Shown here: positions 7,902-17,100 of the stretch, piece after piece
How positions within the stretch are numbered: the stretch's first letter is position 1
How the letters are laid out: each line of letters starts with the position of its first letter
NCBI GenBank assembly: GCA_009845425.1
Contig: VXZQ01000011.1
Location: 1-64,000 of the forward strand
DNA length: 64,000 bases
Direction: 5' to 3'
DNA from: Holophagales bacterium
GTDB taxonomy: Bacteria; Acidobacteriota; Thermoanaerobaculia; Multivoradales; Multivoraceae
Notes under the pieces: generated by a model
Databases searched by the model: none
Told to the model about the DNA's origin: nothing
What the model saw: only the letters and a program-made list of their open reading frames with translations
Made by a program: the position numbers and the translations under genes

Positions 7902-9176
7902 ATGCGCGCCAATAGTGCCCGTGACGGCGCCTGCCTGCGGTGGCTGGCGACGTTCGTCTTCGTCTTCCTGCTCGCGGTCGCGACGGCCGGAGCCCAGGTG
8001 CCCGCCGGGGTGCCGGAGGACGTGGGGCTGTCCGCGGAACGTCTCGAGCGAATCGGCGAGATGATCCAGCGCGCCATCGACGCGAAGCAGATCTCAGGCG
8101 CCGTCACCGTCGTCGCGCGGCGGGGCCGCGTCGCCCACTTCGAGGCGCGAGGCCTCATGGACATCGAGACGAACGCCCCGATGCGCAAGGACGCGATCTT
8201 CCCGATCGCCTCGATGACGAAACCGGTAACCGCCGTCGCCATCCTGATCCTCGTCGAAGAGGGGAAGGTCCGTCTGTCGGATCCGGTGTCCCGCTTCATT
8301 CCGGAGTTCAAGAACACGAAGGTCGCGATGCCGCGATCGGACGCCGCGGGCGAGGAAGGCGACATCTACACGGTGCCGGCGAAGCGCGAGGTCACGGTCC
8401 ACGACCTGATCACCCACACGTCGGGTCTGGGCAGCCGCGGCGCGGCACGCGAGGCGACGGCGCGCATCGCCCCTCGCGATCCGACCGGCACGGTCGCGGA
8501 CTGGGCGGCTGCGCTCGGAGCGGCCCCCCTCGCCTTTCATCCGGGCACCCGCTGGGCGTACAGCCCGCTGGCGGGGATCGACACGCTGGGGCGCATCGTC
8601 GAGGTCGCCTCGGGTCTGACGTTCGACGAGTTCCTGCGGCTGCGGGTCTTCGAGCCCCTGGGAATGAAGGACACCGCCTTCGACGTGCCGGAGGACAAGA
8701 AGCAGCGCGTCGTGACGCTCTACGTTCGCACCCCCGACGGCCTCGAACTCCGCCCGCAGCTGCCGGAATGGCTGGCCACGACGACGTTGCACGGGGGTGC
8801 CGGCGGTCTCTGGTCGACGGCCGAAGACTACCTGCAGTTCGCCCAGATGCTGGTCAACGGCGGGGAGCTGAACGGCACGCGGCTGCTGGGCTCCCGGACC
8901 GTCGAACTGATGGGGTCGAACCACGTCGGCGACCTGTACGAGAAGGCGAGGAGCCCCGGGATGGGGTTCGGACTGACCGTGGAGGTCGTGCTCGACGGCG
9001 TCGCGGCCCGCGGTGACCACCGGTCCACCGGCAGCTTCGGCTGGGGTGGCGCGTTCGGCACCAGCTACTGGGTCGATCCGCAGGAGGACCTGACCGCGGT
9101 TCTCATGGTGCAGACGCCGAGCGGTCCACTCCGGGTCGACTTCCAGAACGCCGTGATGCAGGCGATCGTCGACTGA
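7902..9176 (+). CDS. Serine hydrolase, beta-lactamase class C/CubicO family, exported
   Basis: A 424-aa penicillin-binding-protein-like hydrolase (esterase, amidase or D-aminopeptidase in characterised relatives). A signal peptide ends near AGAQ. The nucleophile motif is S104-M-T-K107; the second motif is YSP in 'WAYSPLAG' and a C-terminal 'STGSFGWGGAFGT' provides the third element, an arrangement usual for CubicO/EstB esterases rather than true beta-lactamases. The start at 7902 is chosen because AAGGAG lies 6 bp upstream; a GTG at 7887 lacks this. It stands alone between the tRNA and the quinoprotein operon. Substrate unknown. Confidence 0.88.
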   Translation: MRANSARDGACLRWLATFVFVFLLAVATAGAQVPAGVPEDVGLSAERLERIGEMIQRAIDAKQISGAVTVVARRGRVAHFEARGLMDIETNAPMRKDAIFPIASMTKPVTAVAILILVEEGKVRLSDPVSRFIPEFKNTKVAMPRSDAAGEEGDIYTVPAKREVTVHDLITHTSGLGSRGAAREATARIAPRDPTGTVADWAAALGAAPLAFHPGTRWAYSPLAGIDTLGRIVEVASGLTFDEFLRLRVFEPLGMKDTAFDVPEDKKQRVVTLYVRTPDGLELRPQLPEWLATTTLHGGAGGLWSTAEDYLQFAQMLVNGGELNGTRLLGSRTVELMGSNHVGDLYEKARSPGMGFGLTVEVVLDGVAARGDHRSTGSFGWGGAFGTSYWVDPQEDLTAVLMVQTPSGPLRVDFQNAVMQAIVD

Positions 9177-9194
9177 TCGGGTACCTTGGATCGG

Positions 9195-11177
9195 ATGATC
9201 TGGTTCAGCTCGAAAGTCGGAGCCTTCGATGTTCGGTCTCGCGCCAGGGGCCGAACCCTGGTCGCGTGGGCCGGTGTGCTGCTGCTGGGCTCCACCCTGG
9301 CGGCGCAGGAGGGCGAGTGGCCGTACTTCGGCGGCGACCGCACCTTCAAGCGCTACTCGCCGCTCGACCGGATCGACGCCTCGAACGTCGGCGACCTGCG
9401 CATCGTGTGGCGACGGCCGGGTCTGGAGCCGGAGCTCAGGGAGGAGTTCCCCGAGTTGCGTCCGGGCAACAACCTGCGATCGACGCCAATCATGGTCGAC
9501 GGTCGCCTTTTCCTGACCAATCTCGTCGGCCTGCTGCGCGCCGTCGACCCGGCGAGCGGCGAGGCATTGTGGTCTCAGGCGCCGTTCGAGCCGACGATCG
9601 AGGAGGCACGTGGCCTGAGCCCGCGAGGCGTCGACCTCTGGACCGGCGGCGAGCGGCAACGACTGTTCCTCGCACGCGGCAACTACCTGTACTCGGTCGA
9701 CGCCTCGAGCGGCGAGCTCGACGGCGACTTCGGCGACCAGGGACGCGTCAGCCTCCGCCTCCCGGGACCGCTTGCCGGCGACTTCACCTGGACTGCCGGG
9801 CCGATCGTCGTGGGCGACGTCGTCGTGACGGCCGGATTCACCGGAGGCGCCGGCGACGGCGGCAACAAGAGGGAGGCGACGCCGGAGGACGTGCGCGGCT
9901 ACGACGTCCGCACGGGCCGCCGGCTGTGGACGTTCCACGTCGTGCCGCGGCCGGGCGAGCCGGGGAACGAGACCTGGGGAGAGGGCTCGTGGGAGTACTC
10001 GGGTGACCTCGGGTCGTGGTGCTGCCTGACCGCCGACGAGGAGCTCGGCTACGTCTACGTTCAACTCTCGGCCCCGACCGCGGCCTACTACGGCGGCCAC
10101 CGGCCCGGCGACAACCTGTACTCCAACGCGCTCGTGGCGCTGAACGCCAGGACGGGCGAGCGAATCTGGCACTTTCAGATGGTGCGCCACGACGTCTGGG
10201 AGTGGGACACGGTCGGTCCGGCGACCCTCGGTGAGATCACCGTCGACGGAAGGCGCATCGACGCCGTCATGCAGCCGTCGAAGACCGGCTTCCTCTACGT
10301 CTTCGATCGCCGAACCGGGGAGCCGGTGTGGCCGATCGAGGAGAGGGCCGTGCCCGGCTCACGGGTCCCCGGGGAGCGACTGTCGCCGACCCAGCCGTTT
10401 CCGACGAAGCCGCCGCCCTTCGACCGGCAGGGCTTCGTCGAGGACGACCTGATCGACTTCACGCCGGAGCTCCGGGCGCGGGCCCTGGAACTCGTCAAGC
10501 CCTTCCGTCTCGGGCCGATCTTCACGCCGCCCGGCCTGATGGACGACGAGCAGGGGAAGATCGGCACCCTGACGAATCCGGGTTTCTGGGGAACCGGGAA
10601 CTGGCACACCGGCGCCTTCGATCCCGAGACCGGCGTCTACTACGCCGTGTCCCACACCTGGTCGAGCGTGTACTCCCTGAAACAGCCGGAAGCCAGCGAC
10701 GCCACGCTCGGCTACGTCATGGGGTACGACGCGCCCGATGTGCCGACGCTGGACGGACTCCCGATCGTCAAGCCACCCTACGGTCGGATCACCGCAATCG
10801 ATCTGCATCGCGGCGAGCACGTGTGGATGGCGGCCAACGGCGACGGGCCTCGAGACCATCCCCTGCTCGAGGGCCTCGACGTGCCACCGCTGGGCGTCGC
10901 CGGCCGGCCTGCGCCGCTGGTGACGAAGACGCTGCTGTTCATCGGTGAAGGCAGCGATGCCATCCCCGGCATCGAGGGGGAAGAAGGCCGCTACTGGGGC
11001 CGAAAGTTCCGCGCCTACGACAAGTCCACGGGCGAAGTGGTGTGGGAGACCGAGCTGCCCTCCGGCACCACTGGTGCGCCGATAACCTACCTGCACGAGG
11101 GTCGCCAGTTCATCGTCGTCGCGATCGGCGGCAACGAGTCCCCGGCGGAATTCGTGGCATTCGGAGTCCACCCATGA
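9195..11177 (+). CDS. PQQ-dependent quinoprotein dehydrogenase
   Basis: An exported eight-bladed propeller enzyme of about 660 aa that would oxidise an alcohol or sugar with pyrroloquinoline quinone in the periplasm. Evidence: an N-terminal signal peptide ending near TLAAQ, recurrent blade motifs such as 'AVDPASGEALW', 'YDVRTGRRLWTF' and 'YDKSTGEVVWE', the 'WPYFGGD' opening, and a vicinal Cys pair in 'GSWCCLT', the type of residue pair that caps PQQ in methanol/alcohol dehydrogenases. No haem motif is present. Start uncertain between TTG 9186 and ATG 9195; the ATG is preferred. The stop overlaps the start of the cupin gene (ATGA), so the two are coupled. Confidence 0.88.
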   Translation: MIWFSSKVGAFDVRSRARGRTLVAWAGVLLLGSTLAAQEGEWPYFGGDRTFKRYSPLDRIDASNVGDLRIVWRRPGLEPELREEFPELRPGNNLRSTPIMVDGRLFLTNLVGLLRAVDPASGEALWSQAPFEPTIEEARGLSPRGVDLWTGGERQRLFLARGNYLYSVDASSGELDGDFGDQGRVSLRLPGPLAGDFTWTAGPIVVGDVVVTAGFTGGAGDGGNKREATPEDVRGYDVRTGRRLWTFHVVPRPGEPGNETWGEGSWEYSGDLGSWCCLTADEELGYVYVQLSAPTAAYYGGHRPGDNLYSNALVALNARTGERIWHFQMVRHDVWEWDTVGPATLGEITVDGRRIDAVMQPSKTGFLYVFDRRTGEPVWPIEERAVPGSRVPGERLSPTQPFPTKPPPFDRQGFVEDDLIDFTPELRARALELVKPFRLGPIFTPPGLMDDEQGKIGTLTNPGFWGTGNWHTGAFDPETGVYYAVSHTWSSVYSLKQPEASDATLGYVMGYDAPDVPTLDGLPIVKPPYGRITAIDLHRGEHVWMAANGDGPRDHPLLEGLDVPPLGVAGRPAPLVTKTLLFIGEGSDAIPGIEGEEGRYWGRKFRAYDKSTGEVVWETELPSGTTGAPITYLHEGRQFIVVAIGGNESPAEFVAFGVHP

Positions 11178-11611
11178 AGAGAAGAGTCCTGATCATCCTC
11201 TGTGCGACAGTCCTCGGGGGTTCCATGATGGCCGCAAGCGACGAAACCGTTCGGCCGGCGAAGATCAGCAAGCCGGAACTCGGCGGCAAGATCTTCGAGC
11301 GCCCGGACGTGGTCGAGCAGACCCACGCCGACGGCCACGTGACGCAGACGGCCACATCGCTGGTCTCGAGCGACAGGAGCTTCTCATCAGGCATGTACAG
11401 GTCCGGGAAGACACGGATAGAAATCACTCAGCCGTACGGTGTCGACGAGTTCATGTACTTCCTCGAGGGCGGCGTCACGCTGACGTCCTCAGACGGGACG
11501 GAGCTCGTGATCAACGCCGGAGAGGCGGTGACGGTACCGAAAGAGTGGACCGGAGTCTTCGAAACGGACGGCTACACGAAGATCTGGGTCATCTACTCCC
11601 CGGGTGAGTAG
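11174..11611 (+). CDS. Secreted small cupin-domain protein
   Basis: A 145-aa protein with a signal peptide (residues ~1-20) and a single cupin barrel: 'GVDEFMYFLEGGVTLTSSDG' style first motif and 'INAGEAVTVPKEWTG' second motif. It is closest in style to the DUF861/EutQ-like cupins, which often bind small polar ligands without strong metal dependence; the usual first-motif histidines are not evident. It is translationally coupled to the quinoprotein upstream, suggesting that it binds or modifies a substrate or product of that enzyme. Function otherwise unknown. Confidence 0.8.
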   Translation: MKRRVLIILCATVLGGSMMAASDETVRPAKISKPELGGKIFERPDVVEQTHADGHVTQTATSLVSSDRSFSSGMYRSGKTRIEITQPYGVDEFMYFLEGGVTLTSSDGTELVINAGEAVTVPKEWTGVFETDGYTKIWVIYSPGE

Positions 11612-11653
11612 GCAAGTCGCCCGTTCCGGCGCCGCGACTTCGCGGCCAGGTAC

Positions 11654-12412
11654 TCAGTTCCACCAGGGCTTGTCGTTGTAGGCGCGCACGTCCAGCTCGA
11701 ACGTCCAGGTGGATCGATGCTGCCGGACGAGATGGACGTAGGTCTCCGCCACCTGCTCGGGCAGGATGAGGCCGTCGGCCGCTCCCTTCGTGCTTCGGAG
11801 GGCTTCGAAGCGCTCGGGCCCAAGCATCTTGCCCAGCGTGTCCGGTGCGTCGACCGTTCCATCCACAAGCACATGAGCCACATGAATGCCCTTCGGGGCG
11901 AACTCGGCGTTCAGCGTCTGGCAGAGCAGGCGGCGGCCCCCCATCGCGGCCGCGTGGGAGTGCTGTCCGGCGTTGCCGCGCGCCGCGGCCGTGGCCGAGG
12001 TGACGATCAGCGTTCCATGGCCACGCTCGACCATGCGGGGGCAGAGCGCGGAGGCCGTGCGGAAGAGTCCGAACGTCGCCATGCGCCAGCCGAGCTCGAA
12101 CGCCTTGTAGCTGGTATCGACGAGGTCCCGGTTGCCGATCTGGGCGCCGAGGTTGTAGATCATCACTTCGATCGGCCCGATCGCCTCCTCCACGTGGGCG
12201 ATCTGATCCTCGATGGCGTTCTCCTTGACGGCGTTCAGGAGAAAGCCGGACGCCTCCCCTCCCTCCTCGTGAATGCCGGCGACCAGGGCGTTCAGCCCGT
12301 CCTCGTCGCTCCGGCGACAGAGGACAGCGTGGTACCCCTCGCGAGCAAACCTCCTGCCCGCGGTACCGCCGATTCCGGCGCCGGCGCCCATGACAAAGCA
12401 AACTGGTTTCAT
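11654..12412 (-). CDS. SDR-fold protein lacking the catalytic Tyr/Lys
   Basis: A 252-aa Rossmann protein of the short-chain dehydrogenase superfamily. The nucleotide loop reads 'GAGAGIGG', close to the canonical Gly pattern, and 'NLGAQIGNR' replaces NNAG. At the active site, where S...YxxxK is expected, the sequence is 'SATAAARGNAGQHSHAAAMGG', so Tyr becomes His and Lys becomes Met or Gly; it may bind NAD(P) without normal SDR chemistry. A strong ribosome-binding site (GGAGGAAGG) precedes the ATG at 12412. It is divergent from the TauD-type gene with a 40-bp shared promoter region. Confidence 0.82.
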   Translation of the reverse strand: MKPVCFVMGAGAGIGGTAGRRFAREGYHAVLCRRSDEDGLNALVAGIHEEGGEASGFLLNAVKENAIEDQIAHVEEAIGPIEVMIYNLGAQIGNRDLVDTSYKAFELGWRMATFGLFRTASALCPRMVERGHGTLIVTSATAAARGNAGQHSHAAAMGGRRLLCQTLNAEFAPKGIHVAHVLVDGTVDAPDTLGKMLGPERFEALRSTKGAADGLILPEQVAETYVHLVRQHRSTWTFELDVRAYNDKPWWN

Positions 12413-12452
12413 CGTCCTTCCTCCATCGGTGGCCGGCGGATCGTATGCCAGA

Positions 12453-13352
12453 ATGACCGGCATCATGACCGTACAAGCAGCTTTCGAGACGCGCCCCGAC
12501 GTGGCGCCCGCCGCCGCCCCCATCGGGATCCGACCCCTGACCCCTCACATCGGCGCGGAGATCGAGGGAGTCGACCTGTCCCGGCCGCTCTCACAGTCGC
12601 AGCAGGACGAGATCAGACGGGCCTGGCTGGACTGGCAGGTGCTCGTCTTCCGCGACCAGGAACTCACCCGCGAGCAACACAAGGACTTCGGACGGACCTT
12701 CGGCCCGCTGCACGTCCACCCCTTGCACACGAGCGCCGAGTACCAGGGCGGGCACGACCCGGAGATCCTCGTCATCAAGACCACCCAGAAGTCGAAGTAC
12801 ACGTCGGGTGACGGCTGGCACACCGATGTCTCGTGCGACGAGAAACCGCCGATGGCGTCGATGCTCTACATCAAGGAGATTCCCGAGTGCGGCTCAGGCG
12901 GCGACACGCTCTTCGCCGACATGTACCGTGCCTACGAGACGCTTTCGGAGCGGATGCAGAACTTCCTCGAGGGCCTGGTGGCAGTTCACGACGGTGCCCT
13001 GCCCTACATCGGAAAGTACGCCTACGCGCCTCCCGAGGGAAAGACGTACCCGAGGACCGAGCACCCGGTGGTGATCCGCCATCCCGAGACGGGCCGCAAG
13101 GCCCTGTTCGTCAACAGCGGTTTCACCTCACACATCCGCCACATGCGTCGATGGGAGAGCCGGGGCCTGCTCGACATGCTCTTCAGGTACATCGCCACCA
13201 CGGTCTCCCTGACCTGTCGCGTGCGCTGGGAGCCGAACACACTCACGCTCTGGGACAACCGCTGTACCCAGCACCATGCCGTGTGGGACTACTACCCGCA
13301 GTCACGCTTCGGCGAGAGGGTCTCGATCGTGGGTGACCGACCGGTCGCCTAG
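12453..13352 (+). CDS. TauD/TfdA-family Fe(II)/2-oxoglutarate dioxygenase
   Basis: A 299-aa cytosolic dioxygenase that would hydroxylate a small substrate such as a sulfonate, phenoxyacid or carnitine-like compound using Fe(II) and 2-oxoglutarate. The facial triad is visible: H123-x-D125 in 'GWHTDVSC' and the distal His in 'DNRCTQHHAVWDY', with the 2-oxoglutarate-binding Arg in 'RFGERVSIVGD'. Length is usual for the family. ATG codons at 12453 and 12465 are both possible starts. The divergent SDR-like protein may act on the same substrate. The natural substrate cannot be read from sequence. Confidence 0.9.
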   Translation: MTGIMTVQAAFETRPDVAPAAAPIGIRPLTPHIGAEIEGVDLSRPLSQSQQDEIRRAWLDWQVLVFRDQELTREQHKDFGRTFGPLHVHPLHTSAEYQGGHDPEILVIKTTQKSKYTSGDGWHTDVSCDEKPPMASMLYIKEIPECGSGGDTLFADMYRAYETLSERMQNFLEGLVAVHDGALPYIGKYAYAPPEGKTYPRTEHPVVIRHPETGRKALFVNSGFTSHIRHMRRWESRGLLDMLFRYIATTVSLTCRVRWEPNTLTLWDNRCTQHHAVWDYYPQSRFGERVSIVGDRPVA

Positions 13353-13384
13353 CGGTTCGCAGCGCCTCGACGACGATTGCCGGG

Positions 13385-14116
13385 CTACCTCCCCGAAGCC
13401 GTCCTCTTCAACCGAAGGTCCTTGAACTCGACGCGCATCCCCGCATCGTGGATCTGCAGGCCGATGGCGCCCTTGTCCAGGCGTTCTTCCTTCGCGTTGT
13501 CGGTGAACTCGGAGGCGAGCTTTCCGTTGATGAAGAACTGGTAGTGGCGTCCTTTGGCGACGACGCGGACCCGGTTCCAGCCATGGCGCTCGATGTCGCT
13601 TTCCCTCACGACGTCCTCGATCTCGGTGGTGTGCGTCGTTCCGTCCGGATCGATCACCAGACTCGTTCCGCGGAAGCACGCGTACTCTTCGCGCGCGACG
13701 AAGTGGAAGTCCCACGCGCCGAGAATGTGCGGTCCGATGCCCAGGTGGCCGAGATCCGCGTGGTAGCCCACGAACGGCCGCTTGCCGCTCGGATCCTCCA
13801 CGGCGTGGATCTGGATTCCGCTGTTGCCATGGCCGGGAAAGCGGTAGCTTGCCTCCAGCTCGAAGTCCGTCAGCTCGACATCGTCGTAGACGAGGTAGAC
13901 GAGGCGGTCCACGCTGCCCTGTCCGACGATCATGCCGTCTTCGACGGACCAATCGGCGATGGAGTCGGCCGGCACCGCGTGCCAGCCGTCGAGCGTCCTG
14001 CCATCGAACATGGAGGCGAATCCGGCGTCCCCCTCTTCCTGCGCCGTTGCGGTCCACGCGGTCGCGGGTAGGAAGGGGAGCACGACAATGACGGACTTCC
14101 ACAGCATCTTCCTCAC
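13385..14116 (-). CDS. Exported DUF1080 (3-keto-disaccharide hydrolase-like) protein
   Basis: A 243-aa protein with a signal peptide (~1-25) and a concanavalin-like beta-sandwich of the DUF1080 family: 'FASMFDGRTLDGWHAVPADS', 'GNSGIQIHAVED', 'GWNRVRVVAKG' and 'GAIGLQIHDAGMRVEFKDLRLK'. Members are abundant in Planctomycetes, Verrucomicrobia and Acidobacteria, and some hydrolyse 3-keto-glycosides. It starts five bases after the stop of the 1310-aa dehydrogenase-like lipoprotein and is surely in one operon with it, a recurrent partnership in those phyla. Probable role: extracytoplasmic carbohydrate breakdown. Confidence 0.88.
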   Translation of the reverse strand: MRKMLWKSVIVVLPFLPATAWTATAQEEGDAGFASMFDGRTLDGWHAVPADSIADWSVEDGMIVGQGSVDRLVYLVYDDVELTDFELEASYRFPGHGNSGIQIHAVEDPSGKRPFVGYHADLGHLGIGPHILGAWDFHFVAREEYACFRGTSLVIDPDGTTHTTEIEDVVRESDIERHGWNRVRVVAKGRHYQFFINGKLASEFTDNAKEERLDKGAIGLQIHDAGMRVEFKDLRLKRTASGR

Positions 14117-14121
14117 GTCTG

Positions 14122-17100
14122 CTAGCTCCTTGTGCCCAGGGTCGTGACGTACTTGAAGAGATCCAGGAGCTGGGCCTGTGACAGCAACGACGTCAGGCCA
14201 GTAGGCATCGGGCTTCCCGTCTCACGGACTTCCTCGATGTCCCCCGCCCTGATCGTGACCAGCTCTCCCGTGGCCAGGTCCTGGATCACGAGATCGCCAC
14301 TCGCACTGCTCTCCTGCGTCCAGCGCTTGTACCCCCGGTAGATCATCGCGTCGCGGGTCGTGATCTCCAGGGCAGTGAAACCTTCCTTGATCTCGCGATT
14401 CGGCCACAGCGTCTCTTCGATGATCCGTTCGGCCGTCAGCGTCGTGCCGACCGCGGTCAGGCTCGGCCCGATAGCGCCTCCCTCCTCGCCGACCTGGTGG
14501 CAGGAGTCACAGCCGAAGTCGACGAAGAGCACGGCGCCCCGCTCGGCATCACCCCGCTCCGTCGCGAACTCCGCGAGGCTCTTCACCAGGCCGGCGTCGT
14601 AGTCGAGCTCGAGTGAGTCCGCTCCGCTCGCGGTGCTGAGCGCCGCCAGGAGGACGTTGTCGGAACGACCGCTCGCGTAGAACGAACGGAGCAGCGACTT
14701 CGCGGCGTCGTGCCCGAGTCCACCGGACTCGATCGCCGCGGTCAGCGCCGGCACGCCGCCCTCGCGGTTGAGGAATGCGACCAGGGCCCGAGTGGCCGTG
14801 GCATTGTCCAAGCCAGGTTCCCCGAACAGTCTGACCGCCGACTTCGCCGCCGCCCTCGAGTCGAGCACGACGAGCGCTTCGATCGCCGAGACGCGCAATG
14901 CCGGAGCGTGCGGCGCATCGGCATAGGCCGCGAGCAGTTCCTTCCCGCCCTCCGCCTCGAGGCTTGCCAACGCGCCGAACGCGGCGGCCCGAACGAACTC
15001 GGGAAGCGACTGGTCCCTGGCCATCGCGAGGAGACTCTCCTGCGTGTCCCTGGCACGCCATACCCCGGCCAGGATCGCGGCATTGGCGCGGAGTTCGAGA
15101 TTCGGGTGCTGCAGCATCTTCGCCAGACCCCAGGGCTGATCGTGCGGCTCGAGACTTCCGATTCGCGTCGCCCTGGCGGCGGCGGCCAGGATCCGTGCAT
15201 GTGCGTCGGCGTCGTACTTCCCGCCGCTCACATAGCGATCCGGCATGAGGACGAACTCCTCGACCTCCTCCTTTCCTCCGACCGCCAGAAGATTCTCGAT
15301 CGCGCTCAGACGTGTATCTTCGTCGAGGTGGTAGGACAGCGCGATGCTGCGCAGATCCGCGATTCGCTCCCTGCCCCCCGCGCGGTTGAGCACCGCGGCG
15401 AGATGGGCCGACTCGGCGAAGTGGAGGTCTCCGCGCTCGTGCGCCGCTTCCCAGTGCGGCTTGAGGTGCTGGATCGCCTGGGAGAAGACGTACTCCATCG
15501 AGTCGTCCATCGGGCGGTCCACGGCGCGCGCGACGACGGTGATGGACTCCGGCTGCGGAATCGCGGCGGCCGCGGCAACCGCCTCCATCCGCACCTGCGC
15601 GTCGTCGTCTTCCACGCGCCTGACAAGGAGCGCCAGCGGATCCTCCAGGCGATCGTGCCATCGGCCCACGATGCGCGAAGCGAAGGCACGTCCGCCCGGC
15701 TCCTCCGCCTCCAGTAGCTTCGCCAGGACCGCCGGCGCGGGGACCTCGATCGTGGCGTAAGCGCCGACCGCCTCGTAGAGGTGGCGCTCGTAGTCCGCGG
15801 CTTCCGGATCCAGGCTCGCTACCCACGCTCCGAGAACGGTCGCGACCTTCGCCGTGTCACGGCGGGTGAGCTCGCGCTTCGCCTGGTAGCGCGTCCAGCG
15901 CTCGGGCGCTTCGAGGGCGGCCACGACCTCGTCGAGCGGCGCATCCAGGAGCTTCGGAGCCTTCACGAGCGGCGCCGAAGCAGAGGTGATCCGCCAGATC
16001 CGACCATGCGCCTTGTCGCGCGTCGGATCGCGATACTCGTCATCCTGGTGGCAGATGATCGGGTTGTACCAGTCGACGACGTAGACGGCGCCGTCCGGCC
16101 CGACCTTCACGCCGATCGGACGGAAGTTCCGGTGACTCGAGTGGATGAGCGGCTCTTCCCACTTCAGGGCTGCACCTGAACCGCTGACCGCAACGGAGAA
16201 CCGCTTCACCCGATTCGCCTGGTAGTCGCCGATCGCGAACTGGCCCTGGTACTCCGGCGGCAGGTGACGGCCGTCGAGATAGGCGATGCCGGCGTATCCT
16301 CCGGGCTCGCCGATCGTGTCGAGGCGGCGCCGGTGAGTCGTCGGGATCTGCCCGAGCGAAAGATGCGTTACGCCGCCCGCACCGTCGACGCTGAAGATCT
16401 GTCCCCATTCACCGAACGCAACGCCCCAGGGATTGCCGGGGCCCATGAAGTCGTACAGAAGAGAGTGCATCTGGAGCAGGCGCGGACGCAGACGGAAGAA
16501 CCCGGATTGGTACAGATCGGCGGAGCCCCAAGGAGTTTCGACCCGCGACTCGATGCCGTCGCCCTGCCCCATGTACAGCTCACCGCCGGGACTCCAGATG
16601 AAGGAGTTGACCGCCTGGTGCGTATCGCCCGTTCCGAATCCGCTGAGCAGGACGCGCCGCGTATCCGCTCTTCCATCGCCATCGGTGTCTTTTAGAAAGA
16701 GAATCTCACTACCCTGTCCAACGTAGACGCCGCCGTCGCCCAGTTCCATTGCCGTCGGAATGTTCAGCCCTTCCGCGAAGACGGTCGAGCTCTCCGCGAC
16801 GCCGTCGTGATCGGCATCCTCCAGCACGATGATCTTGTCGTTCGGAACATCACCGGGGAAGACATGCGGATACGTCGTCGTGACGGTCACGTACGCGCGG
16901 CCGGCCGTGTCCCAGCGAATCGCCAGCGGGTTGGTGAGGCCATCGGCCTCCGACGCGAAGAGATTGACCTCCATGCCGTGCGGCACCGTGAACGAAGCGA
17001 GCTCCGCCTCGATGTCCGCTGCCGGATGGCCAAAGAGCTCTTCCGGCTCGGGGCGCCGGTGCCCCGGATCCGGGCCGCCGTTCGCCACGGTCCAGACCCG

